64,000 nucleotides of DNA from Diadema setosum. Its lineage: Eukaryota; Echinodermata; Echinoidea; Diadematoida; Diadematidae. Made by a program: the position numbers and the translations under genes. How positions within the stretch are numbered: the stretch's first letter is position 1; the number at the start of each line of letters is the position of its first letter. This document shows positions 60,360 through 64,000 of the stretch, in pieces. Location: the NCBI RefSeq assembly GCF_964275005.1, contig NC_092697.1:16208138-16272137 (forward strand). The letters are read 5' to 3'. The notes under the pieces were generated by a model. The model was not told the DNA's origin. It ran no database searches and saw only the letters and a program-made list of their open reading frames with translations.

Positions 60360-62801
60360 CTGTATGGCAGTCACTTGTACAGTGTTTTATGAAGCTCAGC
60401 TCAAATGCATTGTGCTTGTATCTCTTTTTTCTCCCCAATCAGCCAGCATCTCAGCATGACTACAGTATGTCATGTTGGCTATCCTACATGCTAGTGCATT
60501 CTTACTGGAGCAGGCCAGATTAATCACACTCTCTTTAAGAAAAAAAGAAAAAAGAAAGGCTTTGTCTTACAGAGGATTAAATGTCATGTTCTTGCTGGTC
60601 ATTAGTACATTACATACATGTAAAATGCATAAAGAAATCAATGTGTGTGAGGTTATTTTCTCCTTTCTTTGCAGTATGCTATCAGGTGGAGCTGATGGGG
60701 TGATTGCTATCTATGACACTGAGTGTATCCCAGAGGTCAGGGAGTTCACCTGTGAGACTGTGTGCACTGTTGGGAGGTGAGTTGAGTTTCAGCATTGTGG
60801 TATGCTGATAATGAACAAGTTAGGAGAATTGTGATTTTCACCCAAAATATGATTTACTCAAATATTGGACTGTGAGGGTAGATACAAATCTTTCGTAAAA
60901 ACACAGTGCTACCATGCATTTCATTCCACGTTTTATTTCATATCACGAACATGTGTAATGCAACACAATGTGACAACAGTTGCAAAACAGTCATTGTTCA
61001 TACCGTGACTATTACCCTATTTTCAGAGTTAACCTCACTTATTCCATGACTTACAGTAATGACGTCTGCCTGGATATAGACCTCAAAACTAACAACTTCA
61101 AGTTTACCACTTGTTACCATGGCAATGGCTATCAAACTGAAGGTATTATGTGTCATGATGTTTGTTTGTTTACCTTTTTTGAGGTGAAAAATGTTAAAAA
61201 AGCCAAATGAAGTTCAAATGGGATTGTGTGATTATGCCTGCACACTGGTATCCTCATGCAGGAGCAATCGACATGTCCACAAGCACAGTGTGGAAACGGT
61301 GCAGTGGTATCCCAGGGATACAGGGATGTTCACCTCAAGCTCTATGGACATGACGCTCAAGGTGTGGGACACCAATGCGCTGGTTCCTGCGGAGCGCTTT
61401 GTCTTGAGAAAGCCCGTATATTGCCACCACATGTCTCCTGTTGCCAACAAACACTGCCTCATTGCAGGTGAATGGTCATTGTCTAATGCAATTTTACATA
61501 TTCACATTATACACAGAAAGATAACTAGATATAGAAAATATTTAAGAATATATATATAATTCATCTGTTTTTATATAACCTGCTCTTCAAAATCAAATAT
61601 AGGGAGTTTTGAGCCCTCTTTTTCATGATTGTCCAGTCTGCTAAAATATGTTAAACACTTAGTTTAATGTTTGCACTAGGCCTACATATTCAGGGTTCCA
61701 AGCCCATCAGGGAAATCAGGGAAAATCATTTTGTTTTTTTCCAGTCAGGGAAAAGTCAGGGAATTGAATAGAAATGCCTCAAATCAGGGAAAAGTCAGGG
61801 AATTTTATTGGCCCAAAAATCGAAAGTAGTCAGTGAGACTCTGTTATATTTTGTTGCATATCAAAACAATATCCACTGGATGAAACTGGATGAAAATTGG
61901 ATGTGAAACTGGAAATGAATTGAAATAGTTATCATGGAAATTTGATACTTCATCAGGGAAAAACCAGGGAAAATCAGGGAATTCTGTTTTCTTGAAATGC
62001 TGGGAACCCTGATATCACAAATTTTCAGAACAGATGATATTGTGCATTCATCAATTGAAGGAAGATTATACATTCTTTGTGGATGATGTCGATTGAAGCT
62101 ACTGAAATCTTGCAACTTATGTCATGGCAATGTGACAGTGTGTCGCCAGTTTCATGCCCTGTTTTGATGATATGATGCAATTCAACCAGAAGAAGTTTTG
62201 TAGGAATGACCTAAGTCGAATTGATAACATCTATATGTACATTTTTAAAGTACGGCTTATAATGCCTGCAATGTCCTTGAAAGCAAATGTAAATTTTTAA
62301 TTCTGATTGGCAGCTTTCATGGCAGCCACTATCGTATTATTATGTTACTGATGAAATAACTTCTTCTTGCAACTAGAAGATAATTCAACAAGAATATGGA
62401 AAGTGGACCATGTTGATAATAATAATCTTTGGTGTGACATCAGTGGCCTAAAGGTATCATGTAGACCTTCCAGTCATAACGAGAATGGATAATATGTGGT
62501 CTGCTCTTCCTGTGTGCAGTGGGTACCAGTAACCCCCAAGCCACCCTGTGTGACCTCAAGTCGGGGTCTGCCACCCACATCCTGAAGGGCCATGATGCCT
62601 CGGTGCTCTGTGTTCGATGGTCCTCCAAACACGAGTTCCTCCTTGCTACTGGCAGGTACGTTGACAACCATAACTTGCAGAAGGGGTGTAGCTTTAAATC
62701 AAATATGTATCAAGAGCAAAAGTATACATGGTACATTGTACATTTCATGTTATTTAACCTGCCAATGACTACCAGGTATTTATATATATATGTACTGTAT
62801 A

Positions 62802-62852
<51 letters not shown>

Positions 62853-63457
62853 AACCCTCAAACTTCGGGTGCTTACAGATATAGTGTCAACACATGTAAA
62901 CCTTGAAATATAATAAATGGAAGAAAATCAGAGTCCTGATGTTAATACATGTAGTAATAACTATGATAACATGAGTCACTTTAATCCTTTGAATCCACAC
63001 CCACTCATCACAAGGTAGGCTGCCATGCATTTCCCATTACCATCAAAGTATGCCCAAGGAGTATTAAGGTATCAAGATATGGAAAATCAACTTTAGAGTT
63101 ACAGAATTATGATACTATGCCACACACGTATATCCTGTTAGGGACTGATCAGTAAACATTTTCAATATTTTTATTTCCGGTATAATTTTGTTACTCCAGG
63201 CAATGAAGGAATGTGGGATTTTGAAGGACCAGGCATTGAGAACCAAACACTTCAAGACTAAGAAGTGTAGTTTCAGCTAAATCGAAATAGTATGATGTTT
63301 GAAAAGGGTTATTGTCTGTCATTTTTCCTACTTTTGTTTTGTTGTTTTATTCCAAGCCAAGACAACAAAATCTTGTTGTGGGACATCCGGCAAGCCAAGG
63401 GGAATCTGATGGCTTTGGACCAACACAATGGAGAAGCCATCAAAGGTTCATCAGCTG
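57340..63457 (+). CDS. ERCC8: DNA excision repair protein ERCC8 (CSA), 5' part, continues past the window (gene-level entry)
   Basis: Exons 57340-57512, 60675-60776, 61262-61467, 62520-62655 and 63357-63457, phases 2, 2, 1, 2 and 1, give 239 residues in frame. ERCC8/CSA is the WD40 substrate receptor of the CUL4-DDB1 ubiquitin ligase that acts with CSB at stalled RNA polymerase II in transcription-coupled repair. The N-terminal helix region ([20 protein letters not shown]) is the DDB1-docking part of the family. WD repeats follow: [76 protein letters not shown] and [13 protein letters not shown], then LDQHNGE. Human CSA is 396 aa, so about 155 residues are missing beyond 63457; no further exon was recognised before 64000. 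Confidence 0.95.
57513..58815. other. ERCC8 intron 1, first part
   Basis: AT-rich with a (T)19 tract at 58189. No element with clear ends was noticed here. Confidence 0.4.
58816..58967. mobile_element. 'CAGTG.ACTCCCGTTATAACG' MITE, truncated copy
   Basis: caggacactcgcattaaaac then gaacatggttataacaac and ttacaacaaagtaaaact follow the layout of 63531-63706. The right end is missing because the next element begins at 58968. Confidence 0.65.
58968..60337 (-). mobile_element. 'atgcctccgcca' element, copy 2, in ERCC8 intron 1
   Basis: Read on the minus strand it starts ctaggaatgtcgctatagtg (60337 downwards) and ends near tggcggaggcgtaaaa (58968), matching 48746-50089 in reverse. gacctttgacc units lie at 59170-59350. 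A LINE fragment and poly(A) interrupt it at about 59515-59970. Confidence 0.75.
59515..59970 (+). mobile_element. LINE 3' fragment nested in the copy-2 element
   Basis: 59562-59680 reads [36 protein letters not shown] and stop, the WN.LP..V...... F C terminus of a LINE reverse transcriptase ORF. A (GT)n tract (59777) and an A homopolymer of about 38 (59930) follow. The right edge is approximate. Confidence 0.6.
60331..60360. repeat. T homopolymer
   Basis: About 29 T in ERCC8 intron 1 at the end of the copy-2 element; it could be part of that element's terminus. Confidence 0.85.
60675..60776 (+). CDS. ERCC8: ERCC8 exon 2: first WD repeat
   Basis: [18 protein letters not shown] then ...TCETVCTVG. 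Acceptor tttctttgcag and donor GGGAG|gtgagt, phase 2. Confidence 0.95.
61262..61467 (+). CDS. ERCC8: ERCC8 exon 3: WD repeats
   Basis: [40 protein letters not shown] and ...[14 protein letters not shown]. Acceptor ctcatgcag and donor GCAG|gtgaat, phase 1. The [18 protein letters not shown] run is strongly conserved in CSA. Confidence 0.95.
61691..62011. mobile_element. Possible hAT-like MITE in ERCC8 intron 3
   Basis: CAGGGTTCC at the left and GGAACCCTG at the right are inverted ends of a 321-bp block full of atcagggaaaa words. No eight-base target duplication is evident, so the superfamily is a guess. Confidence 0.5.
62520..62655 (+). CDS. ERCC8: ERCC8 exon 4: WD repeat
   Basis: [20 protein letters not shown] then [20 protein letters not shown] and LLATG. 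Acceptor ctgtgtgcag and donor GGCAG|gtacgt, phase 2. Confidence 0.95.
62787..62848. repeat. (TA)n followed by T homopolymer
   Basis: tatatatata then about 29 T in ERCC8 intron 4. Confidence 0.95.
63357..63457 (+). CDS. ERCC8: ERCC8 exon 5: WD repeat
   Basis: [20 protein letters not shown] then [14 protein letters not shown]; donor GCTG|gtaatt. LDQHNG is shared with human CSA. The 3' boundary is the least certain of the five. Confidence 0.88.
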
Positions 63458-63530
63458 GTAATTATAACTTTCTCTGGCAAGAGTTACCTAATGATAGGTT
63501 TCATTCATGGATGTTTTGTTTTTCCTGATA

Positions 63531-63706
63531 CAGTGCACTCCCGTTCATAACGAACACGGTTATAACAAAATTCCAGTTACAACGAAGTAAAATTTAGGGC
63601 CGCAGCATTATCAACTCTATGTATTTTAGTTGCTTATTAATTGGGTTATAACGAAATTTCAGAAAATTGCTGGTCCCGAGGACTTCGCTATAATCGGAGT
63701 CCACTG
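63531..63706. mobile_element. 'CAGTGCACTCCCGTTATAACG' MITE, copy 3
   Basis: cagtgcactcccgttcataa and tataatcggagtccactg are inverted ends between TA dinucleotides. It lies 73 bp after ERCC8 exon 5. Confidence 0.85.
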
Positions 63707-63708
63707 TA

Positions 63709-64000
63709 CCGGATATATCACTGTCTTCATTCAAGGAGACATTGGTTTAGTTCTACACTACTGCACTCGTGGCGTGATAGTGCCCTGAAAAGAAGAGTAT
63801 ACGTTTCATCTCATGCTGTGATATATATTGTGCTATAAACTGTGGCTGGCATTCTCTATTACGAAAATCTCAAGAGGATTAGACCTGTCATATCTGACAG
63901 TTTTGTTGTTTCTTTTTTATTTTGTAAGTTGATAGGAAGCTTTTAACAACCTGCATGAAGTGTGCTTTAGTCCCAAATCTGGCAGTGATAAAGAAAGTAC
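63709..64000. other. ERCC8 intron 5, partial
   Basis: No exon matching the next CSA segment (the AHNGKVNGL region) was found before the window ends. Confidence 0.5.

Noticed and set aside
61027-61142. Extra coding exon of ERCC8
   Set aside because: Exon 2 joins exon 3 directly in frame and the resulting protein matches CSA without a gap; inserting this stretch shifts the frame. Kept only as a possible poison exon.

Overview
The window is animal genomic DNA. Genes are split by GT..AG introns of 0.4-3.3 kb, most intergenic and intronic sequence is AT-rich and packed with short DNA-transposon remnants, and there are no bacterial-style operons. The repeat style (TA- and TTAA-flanked MITEs, 'gacctttgacctt' tandem units, 'cctccgcca' elements, long G runs) together with an EMI-EGF secreted protein suggests a marine invertebrate deuterostome, most likely an echinoderm such as a sea urchin. 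That taxonomic call is an inference.

Five protein-coding genes could be assembled exon by exon with consistent splice sites and phases. (1) 11994-22940, + strand: a seven-exon secreted protein of 279 aa with signal peptide, EMI domain and four EGF domains. (2) 28842-34205, - strand: HCCS, holocytochrome c synthase, 301 aa in four coding exons, with a likely non-coding first exon near 36.4 kb. (3) 43758-44066, + strand: SMIM15, a 102-aa single-pass membrane protein. (4) 51266-56711, - strand: NDUFAF2, a complex I assembly factor, 159 aa in five exons. (5) 57340 to beyond 63457, + strand: ERCC8 (CSA), a WD40 protein; five exons (239 aa) are visible and the rest lies past the window end. NDUFAF2 and ERCC8 start 628 bp apart, head to head, and SMIM15 follows NDUFAF2. 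This is the same gene neighbourhood as in vertebrates, so an old linkage is preserved.

Layout: 0-12 kb holds no confident gene. It contains three related copies of an unclassified interspersed repeat (the third is at 23.3-25.3 kb), a TTAA element inserted in one of them, a Harbinger-like element, a possible solo LTR, a 167-bp tandem duplication, a 1.2-kb element with roughly 300-bp inverted arms, and one orphan exon-like ORF. 12-23 kb is the EMI-EGF gene, two of whose introns carry arrays of the same G-run satellite. 23-28.5 kb is repeats with nested MITEs. 28.5-36.8 kb is HCCS. 37-43.5 kb has two LINE fragments and microsatellites. 44-51 kb has MITEs and a nested foldback element. 51-64 kb is NDUFAF2/ERCC8, with at least five MITEs in NDUFAF2 introns.

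Functionally, HCCS and NDUFAF2 are both mitochondrial respiratory-chain maturation factors, ERCC8 acts in transcription-coupled repair, SMIM15 is an uncharacterised membrane protein, and the EMI-EGF protein is extracellular. Nothing in the sequence suggests that they act as one system beyond the shared NDUFAF2/ERCC8 promoter region.
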